A stretch of 64,000 nucleotides of DNA from Chroococcopsis sp964623815 (GTDB taxonomy: Bacteria; Cyanobacteriota; Cyanobacteriia; Cyanobacteriales; Microcystaceae), in NCBI GenBank assembly GCA_964623815.1, contig CAZUVR010000001.1, forward strand, positions 1 through 64,000, read 5' to 3'. The notes beneath the pieces are model-generated. The model worked only from the letters and a program-made list of their open reading frames with translations. It had not been told where the DNA came from and made no database searches. Positions 1-9,173 of this stretch are shown here, piece after piece; position 1 is the stretch's first letter, and every line of letters starts with the position of its first letter. The position numbers and the translations under genes were made by a program.

Positions 1-22
1 TAAAGATTGGGTCGTCCGGTGA

Positions 23-48
23 AAGCCGCCGTACTTCAGTCGGCGGTT
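23..48. other. GC-rich hairpin downstream of the DUF2854 gene
   Basis: CCGCCG (26-31) pairs with CGGCGG (41-46) around a 9-nt loop, with AA/TT extending the stem past a bulged G. It lies about 40 nt beyond the stop of the minus-strand gene that ends at 88, so it could act as a weak terminator, although no U-run follows. A stem with a 'cttcagt' loop also resembles the ends of IS200/IS605-family elements, but no transposase is visible beside it. Confidence 0.35.
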
Positions 49-87
49 AGCTTACATTTGGCGATCGGATTTTGTCGAGTGAAACAA

Positions 88-642
88 TTACGCTTCGACA
101 GGGAGGCTGATCAAAGCTAGATCGATCGCATCCTCTTCCGGTTGGGTAATCTGGGAACGAATACCGGGGCCGAAAAAGCGATCGATCTTCTCCTGTTTCT
201 CAAGCCATTTATCTAGAGGTATATATTCCGATTCAAAATGCAGGATTAGGGTATACTGACCATCGAGCGCCGTTTCTTCAATTGCGATTAGATTAGGTCT
301 TTCCTCATCGGTGGGACTCAGCCCCAATTTTCCTAAAGCTTCATCGAGATGGGCTTCCTGTCCGTAAACGTAACGAGTTACGTCCTTGCGTAATTTAGTT
401 TGGGCTACTGTCGCCTGTTTTTCCCTCAGTTTTAACACCTCTGGTGTAGTGGGTTTGGTAAAAGGTATGGGCTTTAATTCAGAAGCTTTCAGGGCCAGTC
501 CTCCTAAAAGCAGAGGAATACCGTAGAAGAATCCCGCTAGATTGAGAGTGGCGTTATTGGTGATGTAGGCTACCACACCGACGGAAGTTAGGATCGAGCC
601 GATGACTAAACCCAGTAGGGCTAAAGGAACTTTACCGAACAT
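88..642 (-). CDS. DUF2854 family membrane protein
   Basis: This 184-residue protein resembles the DUF2854 family, conserved in cyanobacteria and plastid-bearing eukaryotes and of unknown function. Two hydrophobic segments lie near residues 5-25 and 33-51. A soluble, charged domain follows, with a KLREKQATVAQTKLRKD helix around residues 71-87. The C-terminal part looks like an alpha/beta domain facing the cytoplasm or stroma side. The gene ends near a GC-rich hairpin at 23-48 and its start faces a divergent small gene at 731. The family assignment is from memory of the sequence pattern. Membrane attachment is directly visible; the function is not. Confidence 0.75.
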   Translation of the reverse strand: MFGKVPLALLGLVIGSILTSVGVVAYITNNATLNLAGFFYGIPLLLGGLALKASELKPIPFTKPTTPEVLKLREKQATVAQTKLRKDVTRYVYGQEAHLDEALGKLGLSPTDEERPNLIAIEETALDGQYTLILHFESEYIPLDKWLEKQEKIDRFFGPGIRSQITQPEEDAIDLALISLPVEA

Positions 643-730
643 GAAAACACCGTAATTTAAGGCACTGTATCACTTTATCATCTCGTGATGTTATCCTAAT
701 TTCAAGCCCGATTATATTAATAGCAGACTC

Positions 731-916
731 ATGGATAAAATAACTTTAATCGAAAAAATCAAAGCCGTAGCCGCTAAAAAAGCTTTTCTCACCGGGTTAC
801 TAGATAAACCCGATTTAGGGACTCTCCGCTTGGACGTTAATCAAGCTCTAGAGGAATTAGAAGAATTACTCTACGATTTTAAACAGAAATTTCCGAATGA
901 AACCGTAAATTATTAA
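731..916 (+). CDS. small hypothetical protein (61 aa)
   Basis: This short acidic, helical protein has a leucine-rich second half (VNQALEELEELLYDFKQKF) that could form a coiled coil. It has no signal peptide or membrane segment. It is divergent from the DUF2854 gene and converges tail to tail with the receiver-domain gene, their stop codons overlapping by 4 bp. I do not recognise the family. The regular codon pattern and tight packing with a real gene support it being coding, but no function can be assigned. Confidence 0.55.
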   Translation: MDKITLIEKIKAVAAKKAFLTGLLDKPDLGTLRLDVNQALEELEELLYDFKQKFPNETVNY

Positions 917-1326
917 TAACTGACCCGATCGACATCGCTCTTACTGCCCAGAATCTTAATTAGCTCGATCAAGTCTTTCGAGGTAATATCTTTAGGGCAG
1001 AAGCGATCGATCGGTGCGGTTTGACTCATGACTTCAATTTGAGGATCTTCCACGGAAGTATAAGCGATGATCCTGGTCTGAGGTGCTATGTGCTTGATTT
1101 CTATAGCCGCGCTCAGTCCGTTAAGAATCGGCATCTGTAAGTCTAGAATCACCACATCGGGATAATGTTTTCTAACTTGTTCGAGTGCTTCTTTTCCGTT
1201 TCCGGCAACGGCTACCACATCTAAATTGTTTTCCTTAGATATTAACACCTGTAAACCTATACGAGTTAGTTCATGGTCATCTACGACTAGAACTCGAATT
1301 ATCTTATCTCTTTGAGTCAATACCAT
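913..1326 (-). CDS. single-domain response regulator (receiver only)
   Basis: The protein of about 137 residues is a complete CheY/NarL-type receiver with no output domain. The acidic pair sits in VLVVDDHE near residue 15. The phosphoacceptor Asp is in VVILDLQMP near residue 60, the Thr/Ser switch in IIAYTS near 84, and the conserved Lys in CPKDI near 107. The sequence is closest to NarL/FixJ receivers that have lost their HTH. I chose the ATG at 1326; an in-frame TTG lies just before it. No sensor kinase is adjacent, so its partner must be elsewhere. It may act by protein-protein contact. Confidence 0.85.
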   Translation of the reverse strand: MVLTQRDKIIRVLVVDDHELTRIGLQVLISKENNLDVVAVAGNGKEALEQVRKHYPDVVILDLQMPILNGLSAAIEIKHIAPQTRIIAYTSVEDPQIEVMSQTAPIDRFCPKDITSKDLIELIKILGSKSDVDRVSY

Positions 1327-1405
1327 CAATTCTCTAGTCCTGCTTTTTTCACCTACATAACACTATAAAAACCCTTTACTCGGTGGTCGTCTATCAGTGG
1401 AAAGA

Positions 1406-1933
1406 TTAAGGAGTTCGCTTAGTATTAATTAACATATTATTTAGCTCTTGAGGGGTAATTTTTTCGTAATACTCAAAAGGTTGATGAATCCAGGGGCTAT
1501 CTGGCAAATAATGAACATAATAATCGGGTTTGACGATCGACACACCCTTGTACCACAATACGGCGGTGCGAATTTCCTGAATATTTTCAGAGAAATTTGA
1601 CTTTAACCATTTAACCGTCTCCTGCAAGGTGATTCCCGAATCGGCTAAATCATCCACCAGGAGGACGTGACTGCCTAGGGAAGATGTAGTCATCGCCAGA
1701 TGAGTAGACATTTTTAACTCTCCCCGAACAGAATTATCTTTACCCCCGTAGGAAGAAGTGAAACCGATGGCGAGAGGTTGTCCGAACAGACGCGCCAGAA
1801 TATCGCCTACTCTTAAGCCTCCCTTGGCGAGACAGATGATTTGATCGAATTGCCAGCCCGATCGATCTATGATCACCGCAAGGTTTTCGATCGTGCGGTG
1901 ATATTCTTCCCAAGACACGTATAAATCTGCCAT
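1406..1933 (-). CDS. phosphoribosyltransferase family protein
   Basis: This is a type I PRTase fold of about 175 residues. The PRPP-binding loop is HVLLVDDLADSGITLQE near residues 88-104, and an upstream CLAKGGLRVGD loop (near 35) binds pyrophosphate. The pattern matches xanthine-guanine/hypoxanthine phosphoribosyltransferase-like proteins, which make a nucleotide from a purine base plus PRPP. The C-terminal PDYYVHYLPDSPWIHQPFEY resembles the hood region of that group. I prefer the ATG at 1933 to the in-frame GTG 21 bases upstream. Substrate cannot be read from sequence. It is divergent from the transporter gene at 1984. Confidence 0.8.
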   Translation of the reverse strand: MADLYVSWEEYHRTIENLAVIIDRSGWQFDQIICLAKGGLRVGDILARLFGQPLAIGFTSSYGGKDNSVRGELKMSTHLAMTTSSLGSHVLLVDDLADSGITLQETVKWLKSNFSENIQEIRTAVLWYKGVSIVKPDYYVHYLPDSPWIHQPFEYYEKITPQELNNMLINTKRTP

Positions 1934-1983
1934 AATTAACCCACTATCTAACACTGGAACTCGTTACAGTGTAATCTATTTCT

Positions 1984-3603
1984 ATGAGCGAAACCCCGAG
2001 AGAGAGTCTTAGTTTCTGGACTAAACTAGCATACGGGGCGGGAGATTTCGGCCCCGCAGTCACCGCTAACATAGCCGTATTCTACCTGTTATTCTTCTTC
2101 ACCGATGTAGTGGGTTTACCGGCCTCTCTAGCTGGTAGCGTGTTGATGGTGGGTAAGATTGCCGACGCTATCAACGATCCGATTATAGGGATGTGGAGCG
2201 ATCGAACCCGTACCCGGTGGGGGAGAAGGCTCCCCTGGATGGTTCTCGGTGCTATTCCCTTCGGGTTTATTCATACATTACAGTGGTTGATCCCGGATTT
2301 TTTCGGGGGGGTAGCCAGAAATCAAAATTTTCTCTGGCTTTATTTCGTCGTCATCGGCATTCTTTTCAACATTACCTATACCGCGGTCAATCTTCCCTAT
2401 CAGTCCCTAACACCTGAATTAACCCTAGACTATAATGAGCGCACGAGTTTAAATAGCTTTCGCTTCGCCTTTTCTATCGGTGGCAGCATACTATCTCTAA
2501 TTCTCTATCTGCTAATTTTTAAAGCCGACAATCTAAGTCAGACGACGAGATTTTTTATCCTAGCCGTTATTTGCTCCTTATTATCAGTTATCGCTACGCT
2601 CTGGTGCTGTCTTGGAGTACAGGAAAGAGGAACTAAGCCCATATTGAGCAAACGTCCGAAATTTATCTTAGGTAATATCCTGATAGCGATAGGCGCGGCG
2701 GGGATAGCTTACAGCCTTTATAAAGCGATTAACGGTCAGCTCGATTATATATTTTTTTGCTGTTTCCTATTAGGTTTACAGTTGTTAGCCTTCGGAGCTA
2801 CTTTAAGATTCGGTCGTCTGGAACCCCATCTCAACGATGCCGAGGCGGTGAGGCAGAAAGAAGAAGAAAATAGCTCGCCGACTTTACCTTTTAAAGAACA
2901 ATTAAAGATTGCTTTCAGTAATCGTCCCTTTCTGTACGTTATCGGGATCTATCTCTGCTCCTGGTTAGCCGTACAATTAACCGCCTCGATCATCGTCTAT
3001 TTTGTAGTTAGTTGGATGCGTTTACCAGAAGCCCAATCCGGATTAGTCGCTTTAGCGGTTCAGGGTACGGCCCTGGTGATGTTATTCTTCTGGCAGTGGG
3101 TGAGCCGGAGACTCGATAAAAAAGTCGTTTATTTTCTCGGTGTCAGCGTTTGGATCATCGCTCAATTTGGGCTTTTCACCCTGCAACCTGGGCAATCGGG
3201 TTTGATGTATTTCCTCGGCGTGTTAGCGGGATGGGGTGTATCGGTGGCTTATTTGATCCCTTGGTCGATGGTGCCAGATGTGATCGAATTGGATGAGTTG
3301 AAAACGGGGCAGCGAAGGGAGGGAACTTTTTACGCTTTTATGGTGCTATTACAAAAAATCGGCTTGGCTTTAGGCTTATTCCTCGTCGGTATCGCCCTAG
3401 AGTTAGCCGGATTTAAAGCTCAGGTGCCGGGGGAAGAATTACCGGTACAGCCAGAGAGTGCTTTATGGGCCATAAGAATAGCAATTGGCCCCCTTCCCGC
3501 CATATTTCTAATTATCAGTCTCGTCCTCGCTTATTTCTATCCCCTCTCTCGCACCGTACACGCGGAGATAATAATGCGGCTACAAGAGAGAAAGGATCTG
3601 TAA
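1984..3603 (+). CDS. MFS transporter, GPH (glycoside-pentoside-hexuronide):cation symporter family
   Basis: This 539-residue polytopic membrane protein has the GPH/MelB signature DAINDPIIGMWSDRTRTRWG near residues 61-80, between helices 2 and 3. Family members couple uptake of sugars or glycosides to Na+ or H+. At about 540 residues it is longer than MelB (roughly 470). The extra length is a central segment, about residues 220-305, that contains additional hydrophobic stretches and a charged loop rich in Glu. It is divergent from the phosphoribosyltransferase gene with only about 50 bp between starts, so both promoters must lie in that gap. The substrate is unknown. Confidence 0.85.
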   Translation: MSETPRESLSFWTKLAYGAGDFGPAVTANIAVFYLLFFFTDVVGLPASLAGSVLMVGKIADAINDPIIGMWSDRTRTRWGRRLPWMVLGAIPFGFIHTLQWLIPDFFGGVARNQNFLWLYFVVIGILFNITYTAVNLPYQSLTPELTLDYNERTSLNSFRFAFSIGGSILSLILYLLIFKADNLSQTTRFFILAVICSLLSVIATLWCCLGVQERGTKPILSKRPKFILGNILIAIGAAGIAYSLYKAINGQLDYIFFCCFLLGLQLLAFGATLRFGRLEPHLNDAEAVRQKEEENSSPTLPFKEQLKIAFSNRPFLYVIGIYLCSWLAVQLTASIIVYFVVSWMRLPEAQSGLVALAVQGTALVMLFFWQWVSRRLDKKVVYFLGVSVWIIAQFGLFTLQPGQSGLMYFLGVLAGWGVSVAYLIPWSMVPDVIELDELKTGQRREGTFYAFMVLLQKIGLALGLFLVGIALELAGFKAQVPGEELPVQPESALWAIRIAIGPLPAIFLIISLVLAYFYPLSRTVHAEIIMRLQERKDL

Positions 3604-3690
3604 CCATTAAGTTTTCACGGTCACATCGCATCTAAACCCACTCCTATAGAGACGAGCGATAAACTGACACGCATTTAAAGGGGCAGATTT

Positions 3691-3730
3691 GGTATCATAC
3701 TAAATCCTGTTCTCAAAGGCTACTTATGAA
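3691..3730 (-). repeat. dispersed repeat R, copy 1
   Basis: On the minus strand this reads TAAGTAGCCTTTGAGAACAG followed by GATTTAGTAT. Two near-identical copies lie in the plus orientation at 62727 and 62827, about 59 kb away. In all three places a block of GGGAATC/GACTCCC heptamers lies next to R. It may be part of a small non-autonomous element. Confidence 0.7.
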
Positions 3731-3734
3731 GATT

Positions 3735-3806
3735 GGGAATCGGGAATCGGGAGTCGGGAATCGGGATAAATATTTCTACTCCCTACTCCCTACTCCCTAC
3801 TCCCCG
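3735..3806. repeat. heptameric short tandem repeats (inverted blocks)
   Basis: Four to five units of GGGAATC/GGGAGTC run from 3735 to about 3766. After a 10-nt AT spacer they are followed by four units of CTCCCTA to 3806. The two blocks are partly complementary and could form a long hairpin. The layout matches the short tandemly repeated repetitive (STRR) heptamers described in cyanobacteria. Confidence 0.75.
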
Positions 3807-4178
3807 GATCGTAAAAGGGTACTATGAAAAACGGATTTAGTATCACTTGGATTTTGGATTGGATTTTCTTCCCCTAGAGAATTTTTCCAAACCCAAGGGA
3901 ATGCGAGGGGAATATTATCTTAACGTCAGTTCGGGTTAAGTAATTGGTATGTTTTGCAGGGGAGTTAGGATGCCCGGGGGCGCGGGGGGGTTTTCTGAGA
4001 GTATTCGGGCTTTCTTTATCAACCGAGCGGCGCACCCCTAATACCCAATTCCCATCAAGAGCGACTAAATCTTATCCCGAACTCAGGTTATCTTAAGTGA
4101 GCGAAAATTGAGAGAAACGTTATTTCACGGGTTAGTGCAAAAAAGCTGAAATACTTATACAGTAAGTGTTTTTTTCAA

Positions 4179-4259
4179 TGCGGATGGCGAGACTCGAACT
4201 CGCAAGGGAAGCCCACACGCCCCTCAAACGTGCGCGTATACCAATTCCGCCACATCCGC
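4179..4259 (-). tRNA. trnL: tRNA-Leu (GAG)
   Basis: A class II tRNA reads on the minus strand. The acceptor stem GCGGATG pairs with CATCCGC and is followed by discriminator A. The D arm is GCG/CGC. The anticodon stem is CACGT/GCGTG with loop TTGAGGG, giving anticodon GAG (reads CUC/CUU). The variable arm is long (GGGCTTCCC), and the T arm is GCGAG-TTCGAGT-CTCGC. The long variable arm and identity elements fit leucine. CCA is not encoded. It lies downstream of polA on the same strand. Confidence 0.95.
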
Positions 4260-4316
4260 TTTTTTTCGTCCTTAGCTAATATAACATAAAATATCAAAAT
4301 CGATCAATCCATTAAT

Positions 4317-7211
4317 TTACTTTGCCTCCATCCAATTTTTACCGGCAGTCACATCCACCACCAGAGGCACGCTCAGAGGCACAGCTTCCTCCATAGTAGA
4401 CTTAATCACTGGTTGTAACTGCTCCCATTCCCCTAAAGGCACTTCAAACACTAACTCATCGTGTACCTGTAACAAGAGCTTCGCTTGATACTCCCGCAAA
4501 ATTTCATTAATTCTAATCATCGCTATCTTAATAATATCGGCGCTCGAACCCTGTATCGGTGCATTCGCCGCCGCCCGCAAAAACTGCGCGTCTTCATAAC
4601 TCAAATCAAGGCTATCTAAATCAATATCCTCGGGCGGTGTACCTTTTAACTCCCTTAATTTCGGATTGGCAAACTCGAAATAACGCCGCCTACCCAAGAT
4701 AGTCTCTACATATCCCAACGCTATAGCCTGCTTCTTCACTCCATCCAAATACTCGAAGATGCGTGGGTATTGACGATGATATTTTTGCACGAATCTCCGC
4801 CCCTCCTCATTAGATACCTTTACCTGTCGGGCAAACTTCTGATAACCCATGCCGTAGATAACGCCGAAGTTAATCGTCTTGCCCATATTTCTCTCTTGGG
4901 AAGTTATCTCGATTTTATCGAATAAAATCTGTGCGGTTATCCTATGGATGTCTTGATTATTTTGATAGGCGCTTAATAATACCGGCTCTTGACTGAGATG
5001 GGCTAAAATCCGCAACTCTACCTGAGAGTAATCCGCTGATACTAAGATATATCCATCATCAGGGATAAAGGCCTGTCTAATCTTGCGAGAAAACTCGGTG
5101 CGGATGGGAATATTCTGTAGATTGGGATTGGATGAGGATAATCTGCCAGTAGCTGTTACAGCTTGATTGTATTCGGTGTGAATCCTGCCAGTTTTTGGCT
5201 CTATCAAACTCGGTAAAGCGTCTACATAGGTAGATTTGAGTTTTGATAGGGTACGATTTTCGAGAATATAGTCGATTATGGGATGATCTCCCTGTAACTT
5301 CTCTAAAATAGTATGATCGGTGGAGTAACCCGTTTTGGTCTTGCGCGATTTTTTTGTGCTTAATCCTAATTTATCGAAAAGAATTTCACTCAATTTTTTC
5401 GGTGAGCCAAGATTGAATTTCTCCCCCGCTAATTCGTAGGTTTTGGCTTCAATTACCGCCAAGTCTTGCCCTAGTTTATCCGATAATTCTTTCAGGTAAG
5501 CTTTATCTATCAACACGCCGCTATCTTCCATGTCGGCTAACACCGCTTCTAGGGGTAGCTCTACTTCTATCAATAATTTATGTAGATTATCGATTTTTTC
5601 TAACCGGCTTTGGAGAATCCCCATTAGATTAAAAGTGGCGTATACATCCATGCCGCAGTAATGCGCCACTCTCTCAATGTCTAAATTGGCTATGGTTTCC
5701 CCCTTGCCGAGTTTTAATTCCTTATAGCTTTGGGATTGAATACCGGATAGATAACGATCGCACAATTCTTTCAGGTTATGATTAAGCTCGGGCTGTAATA
5801 AATAATCGGCTAACATGGTATCGAACACCACACCCCGTAACTTTATACCCTGATGTCTCAGTATCCTTCGATCGAATTTAGCATTTTGGAGACACTTGGG
5901 ATATGTCTCGCTCTCTAAAATCGGCTTCAATGCTGATACTGCTTCCTCGAAGGGTAAATTATTGCCCTGACGATGATTGAGGGGAATATAAGCCATATCT
6001 GTCTCCCCCACTCCCCAACAACAGCCGATGCCTACTAAAACCGCCTCGAAGGGATTTAAAGAAGTTGTTTCCGTATCCCAGGCGGGGGGTGAATTTTTAT
6101 CGATATGGCTCTGTAAAAGCTTTATTAAATCGTGCAGTTGAGTCATAGATTCGATAATCTGCGGTTGTATCGAGCTTTCCTCTTCTTTAGTAGTTACCGT
6201 TTCCTCTTCGCTCTTCACCTCTGCCGGAAAGAGAGATAACTGTTGAGATTCCAGCTCAGAGCCAGGATTATATTTAACGCCGCCCAGATGTTGATGGAAA
6301 TAATCCAGTTTTTTCAGGAAGGTTTTTAATTCTAATTCTTGGAAGATTTTCCCCACCTCATTCGGGTCAAAGCCTTGTAAGTAGAGACTATCTAACGATC
6401 GATCTATCGGTACGTTTAGAGCGATTCGTGCTAGATATTGAGAAGCTAGAGCGTCAGCCTTGCCGTTGATTAATTTCGTCTTTACCGCGCCGTTAATACT
6501 ATCTATATTGTGATAAATATTTTCTAAGCTATCATACTGTTTTAATAAAGAGACTGCTGTTTTATCACCGATACCTAAGACACCTTTGATATTGTCTGAC
6601 TTATCGCCACAGAGAGCCTTATAATCGACAATCTGCCCCGGCTTAATCCCCATCTTTTCCTCAACGGCAGCGTTGTCAAATTCTTGATAGGCTTTACCCG
6701 CCGATGTTTTAAAAGCTTTTGCGTCTAAGTATAATACGGATATTTTCTTGTCGTCGTCTACTAGCTGGAATAAATCTTTATCCCCGGTGAGAATTTTTAT
6801 CTCGAATCCTTCTTCAGCCGCTTTTATCGCTAGGGTGCCTAAAACGTCATCCGCTTCGTAGCCTTCAGCGGTGATGATGGGTATATTAAAGGCTGTTAAT
6901 AAAAGTTTAAGATTTTTTATATCTGGAATAAAATCTTCTGGTGTATCTTTCCGATTAGCTTTATAATTAACATCATTTTCGTGGCGAAAGGATGGAGTAG
7001 ATAGATCGAAAGCCACAGCTAAATACTGGGGCATTTGAAACTGTAATAACTGTAAAAGTGAATTGATGAATCCGAAACAGATACTTGTAGGTATGCCGGT
7101 AGTGGTACGTAATAGACCTTTTGAGGTATTTTGAAAAGCGTAGAAAGAACGGAACGCTAAGGAATGTCCATCTATCAAAACTAATAGGGGTTGGGCGGGA
7201 GTTTGAACCAT
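4317..7211 (-). CDS. polA: DNA polymerase I
   Basis: This 964-residue family A polymerase has all three domains. The N-terminal 5'-3' exonuclease spans residues 1 to about 320 (DGHSLAFRSFYA; GDKSDNIKGVLGIGDKTA). The 3'-5' proofreading domain looks intact, with the ExoI DTE motif near 380 and a C-terminal HYCGMDVYATF. The polymerase domain has motif A SADYSQVELR near 725, the O helix RNMGKTINFGVIYG near 777, and motif C QVHDE near 918. It fills gaps after primer removal and in excision repair. Length is typical for cyanobacteria. It is followed by tRNA-Leu on the same strand, and a 622-bp gap lies upstream. Confidence 0.97.
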   Translation of the reverse strand: MVQTPAQPLLVLIDGHSLAFRSFYAFQNTSKGLLRTTTGIPTSICFGFINSLLQLLQFQMPQYLAVAFDLSTPSFRHENDVNYKANRKDTPEDFIPDIKNLKLLLTAFNIPIITAEGYEADDVLGTLAIKAAEEGFEIKILTGDKDLFQLVDDDKKISVLYLDAKAFKTSAGKAYQEFDNAAVEEKMGIKPGQIVDYKALCGDKSDNIKGVLGIGDKTAVSLLKQYDSLENIYHNIDSINGAVKTKLINGKADALASQYLARIALNVPIDRSLDSLYLQGFDPNEVGKIFQELELKTFLKKLDYFHQHLGGVKYNPGSELESQQLSLFPAEVKSEEETVTTKEEESSIQPQIIESMTQLHDLIKLLQSHIDKNSPPAWDTETTSLNPFEAVLVGIGCCWGVGETDMAYIPLNHRQGNNLPFEEAVSALKPILESETYPKCLQNAKFDRRILRHQGIKLRGVVFDTMLADYLLQPELNHNLKELCDRYLSGIQSQSYKELKLGKGETIANLDIERVAHYCGMDVYATFNLMGILQSRLEKIDNLHKLLIEVELPLEAVLADMEDSGVLIDKAYLKELSDKLGQDLAVIEAKTYELAGEKFNLGSPKKLSEILFDKLGLSTKKSRKTKTGYSTDHTILEKLQGDHPIIDYILENRTLSKLKSTYVDALPSLIEPKTGRIHTEYNQAVTATGRLSSSNPNLQNIPIRTEFSRKIRQAFIPDDGYILVSADYSQVELRILAHLSQEPVLLSAYQNNQDIHRITAQILFDKIEITSQERNMGKTINFGVIYGMGYQKFARQVKVSNEEGRRFVQKYHRQYPRIFEYLDGVKKQAIALGYVETILGRRRYFEFANPKLRELKGTPPEDIDLDSLDLSYEDAQFLRAAANAPIQGSSADIIKIAMIRINEILREYQAKLLLQVHDELVFEVPLGEWEQLQPVIKSTMEEAVPLSVPLVVDVTAGKNWMEAK

Positions 7212-7833
7212 AATACTTGTCTTATACTAGCTCTATTGTACTGTTTTATCGCGGAGCATTTATTGACTTTTGTAAAGTTGAAGTATAGAAAGATGAATAA
7301 GGATAAAGTTTAATCAAAACTATAGCCAAAGCTCTAAAACGTTGCTATATTAAAAAACATAAGGCACAGAGGAAGCGACACAACTTCCTGACGGCAAGAG
7401 AGATTAGAGCTTGTGCCACCCGCTCCTAATCCGACGCAACAGCTACGGCTCAAGCGCACTTTTTAGATAAATGGATCAGGTTTCCCCCATTCAACTTTGA
7501 TACTCAGCTACGGAATCGGGATAGAGCCTAATCACAACCAAATCGGTTAAGAAGTGAATTAGCGATGAGGGTAGATGTTGTGATGTTGATAGTAAACCCT
7601 TAGTTGTGATCTAAGCTTCATTATTTTTTAGGAGTCCATATCGTTTGTACAGTTTAGAACCCGCCACCTCTGGCGGGTAAATTGCTTTATAGGTAAACAG
7701 TCTCTGTGTACTCTGTAATCAATCGAGGAAATTGCCATGATATTCCGGCGTTTAACCGAGAAATGCTCTCACTGTTGAGCCGGACAGAAAAAGTGCAACA
7801 ACCAGTTATCGGTTGACTAGGGCGATGTCTACT
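7212..7833. other. 622-bp intergenic stretch upstream of polA
   Basis: No intact gene is visible. Plus-strand reading gives short interrupted peptides, for example an Arg/Lys-rich stretch near 7330-7430 that soon hits a stop. A compact hairpin, ACCCGCCA-CCTC-TGGCGGGT, lies at 7659-7678. A very short ORF at 7737 ends in Cys-Ser-His-Cys. The polA promoter must lie at the left end, reading leftward. The stretch may be the residue of a lost gene, but no family is recognisable. Confidence 0.5.
7659..7678. other. 8-bp GC-rich hairpin
   Basis: ACCCGCCA (7659-7666) and TGGCGGGT (7671-7678) form a perfect stem around a 4-nt loop. There is no T-run on either side, so this is not a standard terminator. 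The structure is visible; the role is unknown. Confidence 0.45.
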
Positions 7834-8439
7834 TTAATGGCTGACATCCTTTTTAGAAGCTAGATTATCATTTCCGTCGGTATAGGGATGACGGGCGAGA
7901 AAATTTCTAGCTTTATGTTCGAGGTCTTTTTTTGCTGATTCTTCTATCTTTTTAGCCAGTCCGGGAAATTTTTCAGCCACTATAGGTTTATCGTCATCGA
8001 TCATAGTGTCTAACACTACCAGAGTATCTAACACTACTCCTATTATCCAACCCAAAAAACCGAAGATTAGCACCAGTACTAAAAAATGACGAAAGAAAAA
8101 TCCCGCTAATATACCAGCGATAATACCGATGACCATACCACCAGCAGGCCTTAATTTGTTGCTAATCAATTTTCTATCTGGATGCTCCGATGCAATTTGA
8201 GATCGCTTAACAGCCTCATGATAACGGTCGATGTCAGGTGTTAACTCAGCCAGAAATGCGTTTAAAAACTCCCTATCTCTTTCTTGTGATAAATCTAGCT
8301 GTTTTCCAGTAAATTCTTTAACTATTTGCAACGAGTTGTTTAGCGCGTTCGCCTCCCAAGTAGTTCCACAATCTAGACAAGTGTTAGTATCTTTCTTTAA
8401 TAGAATGCGATCGGAGCCGCAGTTAGGACAGTTAGCCAT
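7834..8439 (-). CDS. zinc-ribbon membrane protein, hypothetical
   Basis: The 201-residue protein begins with a zinc ribbon made of two Cys pairs (CPNCGS near residues 4-9 and CLDCGTTWE near 21-29). A charged helix follows, then two hydrophobic segments around residues 101-120 and 123-145 (IIAGILAGFFF; LIFGFLGWIIGVVL). The tail is Lys-rich and helical (KKIEESAKKDLEHKARNFLARH). The ribbon and tail probably face the cytoplasm. I know no function for this arrangement. It is divergent from the small gene at 8482. Confidence 0.65.
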   Translation of the reverse strand: MANCPNCGSDRILLKKDTNTCLDCGTTWEANALNNSLQIVKEFTGKQLDLSQERDREFLNAFLAELTPDIDRYHEAVKRSQIASEHPDRKLISNKLRPAGGMVIGIIAGILAGFFFRHFLVLVLIFGFLGWIIGVVLDTLVVLDTMIDDDKPIVAEKFPGLAKKIEESAKKDLEHKARNFLARHPYTDGNDNLASKKDVSH

Positions 8440-8481
8440 AGGAAACTCGGAATAATTGTTCTCTTATTATTTATTATTCTC

Positions 8482-8682
8482 ATGATCATTCGTCTAGCCT
8501 TTGAATCTAATTATGAGCCGATCGGTTTTGATAGCGTGCCCAAGAGTGGGATTGATGTTCGGGTGTGGTTATTCATCATCGATCTGGTAAAGTTATCCCT
8601 GTATTCGCTTTTTAATAAGCGGAAAGCTGCCCTCGGTGAGAATTATCAATCGACCTGGGAGCAGTTGAAGGCTCGATCCTGA
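8482..8682 (+). CDS. small hypothetical protein (66 aa)
   Basis: A short basic protein with one moderately hydrophobic stretch near residues 28-43 (VWLFIIDLVKLSLYSLF) and a polar tail. It starts 42 bp from the divergent zinc-ribbon gene and ends about 40 bp before the ACT-domain gene on the same strand, so it may share that transcript. I do not recognise it. Coding status rests on a clean reading frame and good packing only. Confidence 0.4.
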   Translation: MIIRLAFESNYEPIGFDSVPKSGIDVRVWLFIIDLVKLSLYSLFNKRKAALGENYQSTWEQLKARS

Positions 8683-8720
8683 TTGCTTTAATCGTCGTTA
8701 GTTCATTTCTTTGGAAAATT

Positions 8721-9119
8721 ATGCCTGGAGAAACCGACCTTAAAATTCTGCTGCGGTCGATGCGCCCGATTCTTGACAAAGATGAGTACGTTTTTTATAG
8801 CGTCAATACTGAAAACGTCAACTATCTAAGTCTCAATCCTATCGGGATATTCAGAGAAGCGGAGGGAGTAACTTTGATCATCCGGCGTGAAGTTGCTGAT
8901 TTAGCCGGTATATCTTACGCGGCGGTTTTCTCGATGATTACCCTCTCGGTACACTCTAGCTTGTCAGCGGTCGGGTTTCTAGCGGCGATCGCTTCTAAGC
9001 TAAGCGAACGGGGCATAAGCGTTAATCCCGTTTCCGCCTACTATCACGATCACCTTTTCGTCCCGGTTTCACGGGCGGAGGAGGCGATGGAATTACTGAA
9101 AGAGTTGTCGGTTGGATAG
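8721..9119 (+). CDS. ACT domain-containing protein (COG3602-like)
   Basis: This 132-residue protein matches the small two-ACT-like proteins of the COG3602 group. An N-terminal module begins GETDLKILLRSMRPIL. A second, better ACT module follows: LTIIRREVADLAG-type, then TLSVHSSLSAVGFLAAIASKL near residues 74-94, and HDHLFVPVSRAEEAMELLKEL at the end. ACT domains bind amino acids or other small ligands and control enzymes. No enzyme domain is present, so it may act as a stand-alone sensor. The ligand is unknown. Confidence 0.8.
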   Translation: MPGETDLKILLRSMRPILDKDEYVFYSVNTENVNYLSLNPIGIFREAEGVTLIIRREVADLAGISYAAVFSMITLSVHSSLSAVGFLAAIASKLSERGISVNPVSAYYHDHLFVPVSRAEEAMELLKELSVG

Positions 9120-9173
9120 GGCGATCGTTAATTGGGATAGAACAATCCGGCTCGCTTGCTCTCGCCCCTTTTT

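Larger units (their letters stand above)
3604..4178. other. 575-bp intergenic stretch rich in repeats
   Basis: No credible coding region is seen. From left to right the stretch holds a copy of the 'R' repeat (3691-3730), a block of heptameric GGGAATC repeats facing CTCCCTA repeats (3735-3806), and a second short echo of R (GGATTTAGTAT near 3830). A G-rich run (near 3970-3990) follows, then the sequence flanking tRNA-Leu. A weak 5-bp stem followed by a T-run lies at 4153-4175. The mobile-repeat content suggests this gap accumulates repeats rather than genes. Confidence 0.6.

Noticed and set aside
4153..4175. Weak hairpin plus T-run left of tRNA-Leu as a terminator
   Set aside because: The stem is only 5 bp and no plus-strand gene ends close by.
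7212..7833. Possible decayed transposase or IS element upstream of polA
   Set aside because: No transposase motif, no terminal inverted repeats and no target duplication could be found; only short broken frames.
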